64,000 bases of DNA from Flavobacterium reichenbachii. Lineage in GTDB: Bacteria; Bacteroidota; Bacteroidia; Flavobacteriales; Flavobacteriaceae. Under the pieces are notes generated by a model. That model was not told where the DNA came from, searched no databases, and saw only the letters and a list, made by a program, of their open reading frames with translations. Below are positions 27,648 through 35,332 of this stretch, in pieces (position 1 is the stretch's first letter; each line of letters starts with the position of its first letter). A program made the translations under genes and the position numbers. The DNA lies in contig NZ_MUHF01000004.1 in the NCBI RefSeq assembly GCF_002217435.1, forward strand, positions 1-64,000, given 5' to 3'.

Positions 27648-27678
27648 AAAAAAGGTGATCCATAGATCACCTTTTTTT
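27642..27678 (-). terminator. Terminator of the TetR-MFS operon
   Basis: AAAAAAGGTGATC (27648-27660), a 4-nt loop and its perfect complement (27665-27677). Read leftward it ends in a T-rich run, 23 nt after the MFS stop. Confidence 0.88.
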
Positions 27679-27700
27679 CGTCTTATATTTTAGAAAATTT

Positions 27701-28957
27701 TTACAGCCCTTTACTTTTAGCCAGTGCTTCTTTTGACTTTGCCAGCTGGTTTACTCTCCAAATTAATAGAATGGTACAAAAAGTTACTACCGCAATTACA
27801 TATCCTAATATATTATAATTTTCTAAAGGAGATGTCTTAGTCTCCTGATGTACAATAAAACCAGCACAAACTGCTGCAATACCTCCCGCAATTTGCTGCA
27901 ATGATGATGTTATTGACATGTAAGCACCTCTGTCCTTCATTTCCGGAATTGCTGTATTTAGTGTAGTCGCCGGAATCATACGGCTCATAATTCCCATAAA
28001 TAGGATCATATTAATTACGACAATCTCCCAAAGCGGAATTGGATCCAGATTGGTATAAATTAAAACCATAACAATTGAAATTACAGAACCGGCAGTAAAC
28101 AATTTAAATTTACTGATTTTGTCACTCAATCTGCCGACCAAAGGCATTATAAAAAGTACCGAAAGTCCTGTAAAGAAAAATACCATAGGAAGTTGGATAT
28201 GGCTAATGTGGATATTATTTACCAAAAAAGCACTCCCAAAAGGCTGCAGCATAAAACCTCCAACAGAAAGGAATGCAATTGCCGTAAAACCAACCTGATA
28301 TTGTTTATTACTCAGTGTATGCCAAAGATGTAAAAAAGGACTTTTGTCTGATTGCAATTCTAAATGTTTGACAATAGGCTGCATTTGTGTAATTATGGCA
28401 ATAAGAATTAATGCTGCCAAAACGGCAATCATTAAAAAAGCTGAGTGCCATCCCCAGTTGTTCGCAAAATACAATCCTACCGGAATACCCAAAATCTGAC
28501 TTGTTGCAAATGCCATTTGTATAAAGCCCATAACACGCCCGCGCTGCTGAATGACAAACAAATCTGTTACGATAGCAAGTGAAACAGAACCAATAACACC
28601 GCCAAAAAGTCCCGTAACAATTCTCGCCATAAGAAGCATCAGGTAACTAGATGAAAGTGCGCAGAAAACCGTTCCAATTATAAATCCGGTGTAGAAAAAA
28701 ATAAGCAGTTTCTTTCTATCAAACTTATCTGCAAAACCTGCAGCAAGTAATCCCGAAATCCCGGCGCTGAAAGCATAAGCAGAAACAGCAAAACCAAAGT
28801 TAGAAGTTGTCATATCAAGAGTTTTCATTAATATATCTCCAAGCGGAGAAATAACCATAAAATCTAGTATAACGGTAAATTGTAAAAGTGCCAGAATGGC
28901 TATAATAATTTTTTGATGAAGCGTAAAAACGGGAACATCTATTGTAGTTTTTTCCAT
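27701..28957 (-). CDS. MFS efflux transporter (AraJ/drug-efflux type)
   Basis: A 418-residue major facilitator with 12 predicted helices and the loop 2-3 signature GFADKFDRKKLL (DKxDRK form). Motifs such as FTVILDFMVISPLGDILM in helix 1 and GIPVGLYFANNWGWHSAF resemble the AraJ/multidrug exporter branch. It is the last gene of a leftward operon with a TetR repressor and a 75-residue protein. This suggests inducible efflux of a toxic compound or sugar-like molecule. Substrate unknown. Confidence 0.88.
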   Translation of the reverse strand: MEKTTIDVPVFTLHQKIIIAILALLQFTVILDFMVISPLGDILMKTLDMTTSNFGFAVSAYAFSAGISGLLAAGFADKFDRKKLLIFFYTGFIIGTVFCALSSSYLMLLMARIVTGLFGGVIGSVSLAIVTDLFVIQQRGRVMGFIQMAFATSQILGIPVGLYFANNWGWHSAFLMIAVLAALILIAIITQMQPIVKHLELQSDKSPFLHLWHTLSNKQYQVGFTAIAFLSVGGFMLQPFGSAFLVNNIHISHIQLPMVFFFTGLSVLFIMPLVGRLSDKISKFKLFTAGSVISIVMVLIYTNLDPIPLWEIVVINMILFMGIMSRMIPATTLNTAIPEMKDRGAYMSITSSLQQIAGGIAAVCAGFIVHQETKTSPLENYNILGYVIAVVTFCTILLIWRVNQLAKSKEALAKSKGL

Positions 28958-28985
28958 TTTTTTTTAAATGTTTTTTTGTTTTTGA

Positions 28986-29213
28986 TTAAAGTAATTCTTG
29001 GCATTCATAGCCAAATTGATTGATTAAAGCTATAATTTCGTTAGGCTTCATTGTTTCTGAAACAACACGCAGCACACAATCAATATCTTCACAATCAATG
29101 CTCCATTGTTTTATGTCTTCATGATTATTAAGTGCTTCACGCAAAGGACAGGCAGGATCAACCTGTAGAATGTTTGTTTTAAAAATATGTATGGTATTTA
29201 AATTGGTTTTCAT
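28986..29213 (-). CDS. Small protein, possibly HMA-like fold
   Basis: A 75-residue soluble protein between tetR (6 nt upstream) and the MFS gene (28 nt downstream). The order of strands and helices (HIFKTNI, CPLREALNNHEDIKQWSIDC, CVLRVVS, NEIIALINQFGYECQEL) resembles a ferredoxin-like heavy-metal-associated domain ending in the usual GYE motif. The CxxC metal site is absent; Cys residues sit elsewhere. A metal or ligand-binding role is only a guess. Position in the operon makes it a real gene. Confidence 0.7.
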   Translation of the reverse strand: MKTNLNTIHIFKTNILQVDPACPLREALNNHEDIKQWSIDCEDIDCVLRVVSETMKPNEIIALINQFGYECQELL

Positions 29214-29219
29214 AATTTT

Positions 29220-29816
29220 TCATGGTTTTAGAGCTTTTATAACAGCCTCAAAAGCTTCTTTCATCATTATTTTGGTAAGTTTAAACGGTTTTCCTCCCAT
29301 ACTCTTACCCTCCGTATGAAAGTTTAATAAAGTATATAATGGTCCATAGGCAATAGACCAAAAAACTTCAAATGATATTGGAATAAGTTCATTGTTGCGC
29401 AGCGCATTCTCAATAAACTGTTTCATTATCAATCTAAAATCTGAAAATTGAGTAGTAGAATTTAGAATTACTTCTCCATGTGGAGAGTGTTTGATAATTT
29501 CAAAAAAAGCGACATATTTAGGATATTTCATGGTAAACTCAGCCCTGTTTTCCCATTGTTTCCATAACCCTTCTTCAAATGACATTTCGGGAGAGAAATT
29601 TTTAACGGTATTCGAGAAAAAATCAAGCGCCACGTCTGCTCCTATTTTCTGAATTAAATCGTCTTTGTCCTTGTAATAGATATATAAAGTTGCTACAGAA
29701 ATATTACAGGCCTTCGCCAGTTTATTCATGCTAAAACCCTGAAAACCATCTCGTACAATCTGATCAATTGCATTTTCAATAACCAGTTTTTCTTTATCAA
29801 TATCTCTTATTCTCAT
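29220..29816 (-). CDS. TetR/AcrR family regulator of the MFS operon
   Basis: A 198-residue repressor-type protein. The HTH (about 25-50) reads SMNKLAKACNISVATLYIYY with the KDKDDL follow-up helix. The C-terminal half is the ligand-binding helical bundle. I start at the ATG at 29816 (MRIRDIDKEK); a 14-codon upstream extension passes through the likely promoter. First gene of a three-gene leftward operon with the small protein and MFS pump, so it most likely represses its own efflux operon. Confidence 0.9.
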   Translation of the reverse strand: MRIRDIDKEKLVIENAIDQIVRDGFQGFSMNKLAKACNISVATLYIYYKDKDDLIQKIGADVALDFFSNTVKNFSPEMSFEEGLWKQWENRAEFTMKYPKYVAFFEIIKHSPHGEVILNSTTQFSDFRLIMKQFIENALRNNELIPISFEVFWSIAYGPLYTLLNFHTEGKSMGGKPFKLTKIMMKEAFEAVIKALKP

Positions 29817-29829
29817 GCCAATTTTTTTA

Positions 29830-29860
29830 CAAAGATAAAATAATAAATGAATGAACATTC
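29830..29860 (-). promoter_or_regulatory. Promoter and operator of the TetR-MFS operon
   Basis: The minus strand carries TATCTTTG (29830-29837), a good -7 element 13 nt before the ATG. Just upstream is the inverted repeat GAATGAACATTC (29849-29860), positioned where a bound TetR would block the promoter. Confidence 0.55.
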
Positions 29861-29927
29861 TTTTACTTATATTTTTTTAAATAGAAATTGCAAAAAGTAA
29901 TAATTAGTAAGGTCAGGTTTTTAGGCA

Positions 29928-29964
29928 AAAAAAAAATCAATTCTTATCGAATTGATTTTTTTTA
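29928..29964. terminator. Bidirectional hairpin terminator
   Basis: An A-run plus ATCAATTC, a 5-nt loop and the complement with a T-run. It lies in the 363-bp gap 29817-30179, which also holds a copy of the 135-bp repeat. Confidence 0.8.
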
Positions 29965-29990
29965 AATTAATCTGTTGCTATAATATATTC

Positions 29991-30125
29991 AACACATAGA
30001 AACAGAGATTTTGTAAACTTATAAAAGGCGTTTTACTTGTATTAACAAACATAGCTATGTGTAAAAATCAAAATTTTTTAAAATTATCTTTTCCAAATAT
30101 TTTAAATCCTATGTCTCTATGTGTT
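29991..30125. repeat. MITE-like interspersed repeat, copy 2
   Basis: A 135-bp copy of the element at 65-199 in the same orientation. It keeps the AACACATAGAAAC and TCTATGTGTT ends, GGCGTTTTACTTG, and the central ACATAGCTATGT. A few substitutions in the inverted ends show the copies are diverging. Confidence 0.75.
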
Positions 30126-30179
30126 AAATTAACTTTTTTGCTAATTACATCAAACGGATTTTTAAATTATTTAAAACGC

Positions 30180-30569
30180 TTACTCTTTTTCAAAAACACC
30201 ATAAATAAAGATGCTTTCAGGATTTCTGCTGCCTTCAATGCAGTATATTATCACATATGATTCATTTTCAGAGATTTCAAAATATCTTAAATTATGTTCT
30301 TCGGTGTAACAATAAAAAATTCCATTTTCCTCCTTTATATGCAGTTCGTATTTTAAAGCTAAAGATTCTAATGCTGTTTTATCAAAATCTTTTAAAGTTG
30401 ATAATGTTTTTACATTTTCCTGCAGGATGTAAACTTTCTCATTTAAGATTTGCACGTAAGAATTATTCCAAACGGCAAAATCTACAGAACTCAACCAATT
30501 ATCATATTGATTTTCTGCTTTAAACATTTTTAAACCATCAAAAAAAATAAAATAAAAAACTCTGTTCAT
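30180..30569 (-). CDS. Hypothetical protein (129 aa)
   Basis: A soluble alpha/beta protein of 129 residues with an aromatic N-terminus (VFYFIFFDGLKMF) and a C-terminus ESIFIYGVFEKE. An internal ATG (residue 15) could be the real start. It lies 46 nt after another unknown gene on the same strand and likely shares its transcript. Its last 25 residues resemble weakly those of the unknown protein at 33205-33585. Function unknown; the small acidic style is reminiscent of immunity-type proteins, without proof. Confidence 0.6.
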   Translation of the reverse strand: MNRVFYFIFFDGLKMFKAENQYDNWLSSVDFAVWNNSYVQILNEKVYILQENVKTLSTLKDFDKTALESLALKYELHIKEENGIFYCYTEEHNLRYFEISENESYVIIYCIEGSRNPESIFIYGVFEKE

Positions 30570-30615
30570 TTATGCTTTGTTTATTTTTTTCATATAACTG
30601 AATGTTTCTTAAAAA

Positions 30616-31008
30616 TCAGCCCATAGGCAAAATGATTACACCGTCAAAACTTTCAATTGTTTCTATTATATACAAAGAATCATTAAAATAATCCATATCA
30701 AAATCGTCGTCTGCAGACAATTCAAATCTTGAGGCACACACTTTTAATTTTTCTTTATCAATTATTTCTTCGTTCCAATCGGTTTCAAAATTATCAGCCA
30801 TTTCAATAGATTCTACAAGTACCCAATCTTCATTGACAAAAAAGATCTTAAAATTAAAATCATCAAAGGTTATGGTAATACAATCTTCTTTTAAATGTAT
30901 AACCGGTTTGTTTTCGACAGAGGTATACAATAATTCAAGATTATCTTTTAATGTAGATAAATCTGCATTTGATTCTGGAGGTATTAATGCAAAATATTCG
31001 TAAGCCAT
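30616..31008 (-). CDS. Hypothetical acidic protein (130 aa)
   Basis: A 130-residue soluble acidic protein with alternating strands (CITITFDDFNFKIFFVNEDW) and Asp-rich loops (ADDDFDMDYFND), ending FDGVIILPMG. No signal peptide or membrane segment. I recognise no family. It is first in a two-gene leftward unit with the 129-residue protein. Confidence 0.6.
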   Translation of the reverse strand: MAYEYFALIPPESNADLSTLKDNLELLYTSVENKPVIHLKEDCITITFDDFNFKIFFVNEDWVLVESIEMADNFETDWNEEIIDKEKLKVCASRFELSADDDFDMDYFNDSLYIIETIESFDGVIILPMG

Positions 31009-31344
31009 AATTTTTTGAGTAAAAATGTTTTTTTTATGAGGCTAATGTATAAAAAAGAGCGTCTGAATTCTAATTTACTTTTGAAATTTGTAAGGTAAAA
31101 ACTCCCATTTTTCTACACTCTTTTTTTATTTTATTTTAAGTGCAAAATCCTCAAGTAAAACTTTCTAAAAAAACGAAAAACGGACTCCAATTTCTTAAAA
31201 AAGAAGAAAAAATAAGGGCAAATATTCAATTAAATGCAAAAAGACAAAAATTGAAATAATATCACTATTTACTAGCTTTTTTATTAGGCTGCGGCTAACT
31301 TTTTTACTACTTTTCGAACTTATTTTTAATACTATTGACCCCAA
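31009..31344. other. AT-rich gap, no supported feature
   Basis: A 336-bp spacer between divergent genes. A 39-codon Lys-rich frame with a GTG start (31140-31259) is present, but its composition is that of the local A-rich DNA, so I do not call it. No clear promoter or repeat seen. Confidence 0.5.
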
Positions 31345-31794
31345 ATGACAGAATTAAAAAAAGACCTGACACGCTTTTTAGAAGCACAAAATAAGCTTTA
31401 TCTTACAGCTCTCAGCGAGTTGAAAAAAGGAAAAAAAGAAACGCATTGGATGTGGTTCATCTTTCCGCAGATACAAGGACTGGGAAAGAGTGAAATGTCT
31501 AAATTATATGCTATCGAAAATCTGCAGCAAAGCCAGGAATTTCTGGCGCATCCGATTCTTGGAAAACATCTCATTGAGGCAGCCGAAGTGGTTTTAGAAT
31601 TTAAAATGAAATCTGCTGAAGCAATTTTTGGAGAATTAGACGCCCGAAAACTGCAGTCCAGCATGACTCTTTTCAGCCTGACCGATAATACAAATCCTGT
31701 ATTCCAGAAAGTATTAGATGCTTTTTTTTCAGGGAAGTTTGATTCGCAGACTCTTTCTATTCTTAATGAAATGATACATCCTGCTCTTCAATAA
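31345..31794 (+). CDS. DUF1810 family protein
   Basis: A 149-residue cytosolic protein of the DUF1810 family (COG5579). The conserved blocks are DLTRFLEAQNKLYLTALSEL, THWMWFIFPQIQGLGKSEMS, LYAIENLQQSQEFLAHPILG and KLQSSMTLFSLT. The family's biochemical function is unknown to me. It stands alone between an AT-rich gap and a copy of the 133-bp interspersed repeat. Confidence 0.88.
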   Translation: MTELKKDLTRFLEAQNKLYLTALSELKKGKKETHWMWFIFPQIQGLGKSEMSKLYAIENLQQSQEFLAHPILGKHLIEAAEVVLEFKMKSAEAIFGELDARKLQSSMTLFSLTDNTNPVFQKVLDAFFSGKFDSQTLSILNEMIHPALQ

Positions 31795-31829
31795 GCGGTA
31801 TTTTTATATTATTACTTAAAAAGTAGTTT

Positions 31830-31962
31830 AACACATAGAAATATAGGTTTTAGATTCGTGAAAAGAATATTGAAAAGAAACTAGTTTCTTCACACATAGC
31901 TATGTTTATTAATAGCAGTGAAACGCCTTTTTTAAGATATAAAAACTATGATCCTATGTGTT
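31830..31962. repeat. MITE-like interspersed repeat, copy 3 (inverted)
   Basis: A 133-bp diverged copy in opposite orientation to copies 1 and 2. It ends in AACACATAG and CTATGTGTT and has the central ACATAGCTATGT. The inner GGCGTTT block is read on the other strand. It occupies part of the 378-bp gap 31795-32172, which also contains a terminator hairpin and a promoter. Confidence 0.65.
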
Positions 31963-31999
31963 GAAAATATTTCACCAAACGGGTTATACCTTTTAAACG

Positions 32000-32030
32000 A
32001 AAGCTCAATTAGCAGAAATTGAGCTTTTTT
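32000..32030. terminator. Hairpin terminator
   Basis: AAAGCTCAATT, a 6-nt loop and AATTGAGCTTT followed by a T-run, about 205 nt after the DUF1810 stop. Confidence 0.75.
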
Positions 32031-32120
32031 GTTTTTTAGAAGTAATATTGCCGAATTTTTCTGGTTTTATTTCAATCAAAAACAAAAACGTTAAATAATA
32101 TATAACGCGTTTAATCTGGT

Positions 32121-32151
32121 TTTGTTTAAGATCTAATTACACTTACTTTTG
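32121..32151 (+). promoter_or_regulatory. Promoter of the threonine aldolase-like gene
   Basis: A textbook Bacteroidetes promoter: TTTG (32121-32124), 19 nt, TACTTTTG (32144-32151), 21 nt before the ATG. Confidence 0.75.
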
Positions 32152-32172
32152 ATTTAATTAAATTACTTATAT

Positions 32173-33198
32173 ATGTATAGTTTTAAAAATGATTATGCCG
32201 AGGGAGCGCATCCTAATATTTTAAATAAACTTATCGAAACCAATCTTGTACAGCAGGGCGGTTATGGAGATGATGATTATTCTTTTGAGGCAAAAAACAT
32301 ATTACGCCAAAAAATGAACAATCCAGAAGCCGAAATCTTTTTTCTGTCTGGAGGAACGCAGTCCAATCTTATTGTAATTTCTTCTTTATTAAAAGTATAC
32401 GAAGCCGTAATTAGTGCCAGAACCGGACATATTTTTGCAAATGAAACAGGCGCCATCGAGGCAACCGGACATAAAGTTATTGCGGTAGAAACAACCGACG
32501 GAAAATTAAAACCAGCCGATTTACAAAAAACACTTCAGGAATATTCATTAAAGCCGCATGTCGTAAAACCGCGACTGGTTTATATCTCTAATTCTACCGA
32601 AATTGGAACTATTTATTCTAAAACAGAGCTGGAAGCATTGTCAGATTTCTGCCGTTCCAAAGATTTACTGCTGTTTTTAGACGGTGCCAGATTGGGTCAT
32701 GCATTAACAGCTCAAAATAATGATCTTACTTTGGCCGATATTTCTAAACTTACTGATGTCTTTTATATCGGAGCAACTAAAAATGGAGGAATAATTGGCG
32801 AAGCTGTTGTATTTAATCAGCCAAAAACAGCCGAAGATTTTGATTATGTATTAAAACAAAAAGGTGCTATGCTGGCAAAAGGAAGACTGCTAGCCATACA
32901 ATTTCTGGAATTATTTAAAGACGATTTATATTTTACCTTAGCAAAACATGCAAATGTTATGGCAGCAAAAATTAGCGATGCCATCAAACTTAAGGGATAT
33001 TCTTTTTTAACAGATTCTACTACAAATCAGATATTTCCGATTCTTCCGAAAGAAGTTATCGAAGAACTAAACAAAAAATATGCTTTTTATGTCTGGAAAG
33101 ATATAGATAAAAATACAGCTGCAGTGCGAATCATTACCTCATGGGCAACCGATGAAAATAAAGTTAATGAGTTTATAACTGCTTTAAAAGAAATTTAA
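32173..33198 (+). CDS. Threonine aldolase-type PLP enzyme
   Basis: A 341-residue fold-type I PLP enzyme of the beta-eliminating lyase/low-specificity threonine aldolase group, which cleaves beta-hydroxy amino acids to glycine and an aldehyde. Visible motifs are FLSGGTQSNLIV (PLP phosphate side), ANETGAIEATGHKV, LFLDGARLGHAL (Asp170 for the pyridine nitrogen) and YIGATKNGG, with Lys203 as the Schiff-base lysine. Length is normal. Monocistronic, with a good promoter. Substrate range cannot be told from sequence. Confidence 0.9.
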   Translation: MYSFKNDYAEGAHPNILNKLIETNLVQQGGYGDDDYSFEAKNILRQKMNNPEAEIFFLSGGTQSNLIVISSLLKVYEAVISARTGHIFANETGAIEATGHKVIAVETTDGKLKPADLQKTLQEYSLKPHVVKPRLVYISNSTEIGTIYSKTELEALSDFCRSKDLLLFLDGARLGHALTAQNNDLTLADISKLTDVFYIGATKNGGIIGEAVVFNQPKTAEDFDYVLKQKGAMLAKGRLLAIQFLELFKDDLYFTLAKHANVMAAKISDAIKLKGYSFLTDSTTNQIFPILPKEVIEELNKKYAFYVWKDIDKNTAAVRIITSWATDENKVNEFITALKEI

Positions 33199-33204
33199 AC
33201 TCTT

Positions 33205-33585
33205 TTAAACAGGAACCCGGAGCTGTAAAACTCCATAAATAATAAAGCTGTAAGTATCTCTGTAATCTATTACAGAAAAAATAATAAGATATTGATTATC
33301 GCAGTCATCAAAACAAAACATTTGATATTGATACGGAAATAATCTGCCTGTATTTTCAAGATTTTCTAATTTATCAACGCCGCTTTTTGCTAAAGCGGTG
33401 TTGCTTATTTTTCCTGCTTCTATTAAGTCCTTCAGAAAAAATGAATCTGCCAAAGACAAATTAACAAAATGTTTTTTTATACCTGACGCACAGTAAAAAC
33501 TAAAGTTTAATGTAGAATAAATACTTTCGACTCCAAAGCTGTTTTGTCCTAATTGTATATTTTTTAGGATCAAAAACTCACTCAT
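33205..33585 (-). CDS. Hypothetical protein coupled to TetR
   Basis: A 126-residue protein without signal or membrane segment, rich in aromatic residues (FCFDDCDNQYLIIFSVIDYR, FIIYGVLQL). Its ATG overlaps the stop of the upstream tetR by 4 bp (ATGA), so the two are translationally coupled. It may work with, or be controlled by, that regulator. The C-terminus resembles weakly the unknown protein at 30180-30569. Function unknown. Confidence 0.65.
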   Translation of the reverse strand: MSEFLILKNIQLGQNSFGVESIYSTLNFSFYCASGIKKHFVNLSLADSFFLKDLIEAGKISNTALAKSGVDKLENLENTGRLFPYQYQMFCFDDCDNQYLIIFSVIDYRDTYSFIIYGVLQLRVPV

Positions 33586-34157
33586 TGTATATTAAATTGA
33601 GCTGCAAAATCTTTGCTGACGTATTTATCAAAAAATGTTACTATATAATTCTCAGCACTTCCTTTGTCATTTTTATAATTCATTAAAAAATAGTAAATAA
33701 ACTTCATATAAAAATCTGCCGCTTCGTTTATATCTGCGTCGGTAACAAGATCATTGTGCTGCTTTGCTTCTTCCAACAGAGGATAAACTATTGTAGCTTT
33801 AAAATTATCATTGTATTCCTTGATTTTATCTTTTAATACTGGATGCTTTCTAAGATCATAATAAAACATGGTGTGAAATTCAGAAAGATGATCAAAAGTA
33901 ATATTGTAAATGTCGTAGAGTTTTTTTACCGCAGGAATAGAATCAGACTGAACTTTATCGATTTTGGTTCGAAGATGATTATTCATAAAATCTAATGACT
34001 CGTTTAAAATATCCTCCTTGTTTCCAAATAAAGCATGAAGTTTTGCTTTAGAAATACCTGCTCTTTTGCTTATTTCATCAATTGTCATGGTTCTGATACC
34101 GTATTTTTTTAAAAGCGCTGCAATTTTACAGGTCACTTCTTCTTGTTTTTGTTCCAT
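33582..34157 (-). CDS. TetR family regulator A
   Basis: A 191-residue TetR-type protein with HTH MTIDEISKRAGISKAKLHAL and FGNKEDIL after it, then a helical C-terminal domain. It lies 56 nt downstream of a second tetR in the same direction, and the gap holds a palindromic site (34184-34195). The downstream 126-residue gene overlaps its stop. The tandem of two TetR proteins suggests a small cascade or heteromeric control; targets are unknown. Confidence 0.87.
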   Translation of the reverse strand: MEQKQEEVTCKIAALLKKYGIRTMTIDEISKRAGISKAKLHALFGNKEDILNESLDFMNNHLRTKIDKVQSDSIPAVKKLYDIYNITFDHLSEFHTMFYYDLRKHPVLKDKIKEYNDNFKATIVYPLLEEAKQHNDLVTDADINEAADFYMKFIYYFLMNYKNDKGSAENYIVTFFDKYVSKDFAAQFNIQ

Positions 34158-34179
34158 AACTAAAGTTTAAATCATCTTT

Positions 34180-34195
34180 AACCGAATATATATTC
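34180..34195. promoter_or_regulatory. Candidate TetR operator 1
   Basis: AACCGAATATATATTC contains the palindrome GAATATATATTC (34184-34195), 27 nt upstream of TetR A. The 12-mer AACCGAATATAT recurs inverted at 34816-34827 upstream of TetR B, which points to a shared regulator. Confidence 0.55.
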
Positions 34196-34213
34196 ATTTT
34201 TCAAACAAAAAAA

Positions 34214-34795
34214 TCAACTTCTGATTCCCTTCCACATCATATTAAAACATTCATCAATCATTTGCTTTTTTAAGAGAATAAAATTTTGAGCGATTCCGTT
34301 TGAGGCCGACCGGACTGCTCCAAATATAAAACAGATTAAAGTAAATGATGCAGCATCTGACAGAATACCTTCTTTTTGTCCTTTCTCGATGAGGCGGTAC
34401 AAGGCTTCATTTTTAATTTCGAATTCCTTAATCTGTTTATCAAAGTTCAGCTGTACATAGTTTGACTGCACATACTGATCTATAAAAACGGTTTCGTTAT
34501 AATGTCTGAGTCTGTATTTAAGCGTATTCATAAAAATACGTTTAAAGGATGTTTTTATCTCCAGATCAAGATCAAAACCAGCGTACATTTCTTTAGTAAT
34601 CTTGTCTTCTACACTAAAATAAGCGGCTTGTATGAGTTCTTCTTTGTTTTTGAAATACGTGTAAATACTGCCGACTCCTATTCTGGCTTCTTTACTAATG
34701 CCTGCAATATTAATACCTGCTATGCCTTGAGTTCCGGCAATTGTAAATACTGCTTCAATAATTCGCTCTTGTTTAACAGGATCAAGTGGCTTCAT
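34214..34795 (-). CDS. TetR family regulator B
   Basis: A 193-residue TetR-type repressor with HTH NIAGISKEARIGVGSIYTYF followed by KNKEELIQAAY, and a ligand-binding helical domain. It sits directly upstream of TetR A. Its own promoter region carries the same AACCGAATATAT word as that of TetR A, so auto- and cross-regulation are likely. No structural gene other than the 126-residue protein lies in the same unit. Confidence 0.88.
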   Translation of the reverse strand: MKPLDPVKQERIIEAVFTIAGTQGIAGINIAGISKEARIGVGSIYTYFKNKEELIQAAYFSVEDKITKEMYAGFDLDLEIKTSFKRIFMNTLKYRLRHYNETVFIDQYVQSNYVQLNFDKQIKEFEIKNEALYRLIEKGQKEGILSDAASFTLICFIFGAVRSASNGIAQNFILLKKQMIDECFNMMWKGIRS

Positions 34796-34810
34796 ACTTA
34801 CAAATATAAG

Positions 34811-34827
34811 CGAAAATATATTCGGTT
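34811..34827. promoter_or_regulatory. Candidate TetR operator 2
   Basis: CGAAAATATATTCGGTT, a near-palindrome (CGAA...TTCG), lies 16 nt upstream of the TetR B start codon. It shares an inverted 12-bp word with the site at 34180-34191. Confidence 0.55.
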
Positions 34828-34860
34828 AAAATCATTTTAACAAAACAAAAAGATAAAACA

Positions 34861-35235
34861 CTAACCTGCAGCCTGCTCCATCTTCTTTCCTGTAATGATT
34901 TTTCTGTGATTATATCCCCATTTTGCCAGAGAATCTATTATTTCTTTTAGCGTATGACCGTATTCAGTAAGCTGATATTCCACCGTTATAGGATGTGTAT
35001 TCAAAACCGTACGGGTCACTAATTGATTTTCTTCAAGATTTTTCAATTCGCGGCTCAGCATTTTTCCTGAAATGCCCTCTACTTCTCTTAATAAATCTGT
35101 AAATCTCAATGTATTAAAACATAAAGAAGCAATAATCGAAATTTTCCAACGCCCGTTCAAAACATACATAGCGTCATGTACGGCCATTATGGATTTTGAG
35201 CATGTTTTATGATCGTGTTCTGGTTCTTTTATCAT
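34861..35235 (-). CDS. HxlR family transcriptional regulator
   Basis: A 124-residue winged-helix protein of the HxlR/YodB type. Core motifs are MYVLNGRWKISIIASLCFNT, RFTDLLREVEGISGKMLSRE and LKNLEENQLVTR; two Cys lie at residues 12 and 39. It is divergent from a nitroreductase-like gene and probably controls it in response to electrophiles, quinones or similar stress, as known for YodB-type members. A clear inverted repeat lies in the shared promoter region. Confidence 0.92.
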   Translation of the reverse strand: MIKEPEHDHKTCSKSIMAVHDAMYVLNGRWKISIIASLCFNTLRFTDLLREVEGISGKMLSRELKNLEENQLVTRTVLNTHPITVEYQLTEYGHTLKEIIDSLAKWGYNHRKIITGKKMEQAAG

Positions 35236-35259
35236 GGGTTACCTAAATGTCACAGTTAC

Positions 35260-35282
35260 TTTTTGTCATCTAATGACAAAAA
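35260..35282. promoter_or_regulatory. HxlR operator in the divergent promoter
   Basis: A perfect inverted repeat, TTTTTGTCAT - cta - ATGACAAAAA, lies between hxlR and the nitroreductase gene. It overlaps a minus-strand -7 element TATTTTTG (35277-35284) and stands just upstream of the plus-strand TACTTTTG (35298-35305). Binding here could control both genes. Confidence 0.65.
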
Positions 35283-35332
35283 TACACAATAAGTACTTAC
35301 TTTTGAATACAATTTTTAATTAATAAGACAAT

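Noticed and set aside
31140..31259. 39-codon Lys-rich frame with GTG start
   Set aside because: Composition follows the local A-rich DNA and no supporting context was found.
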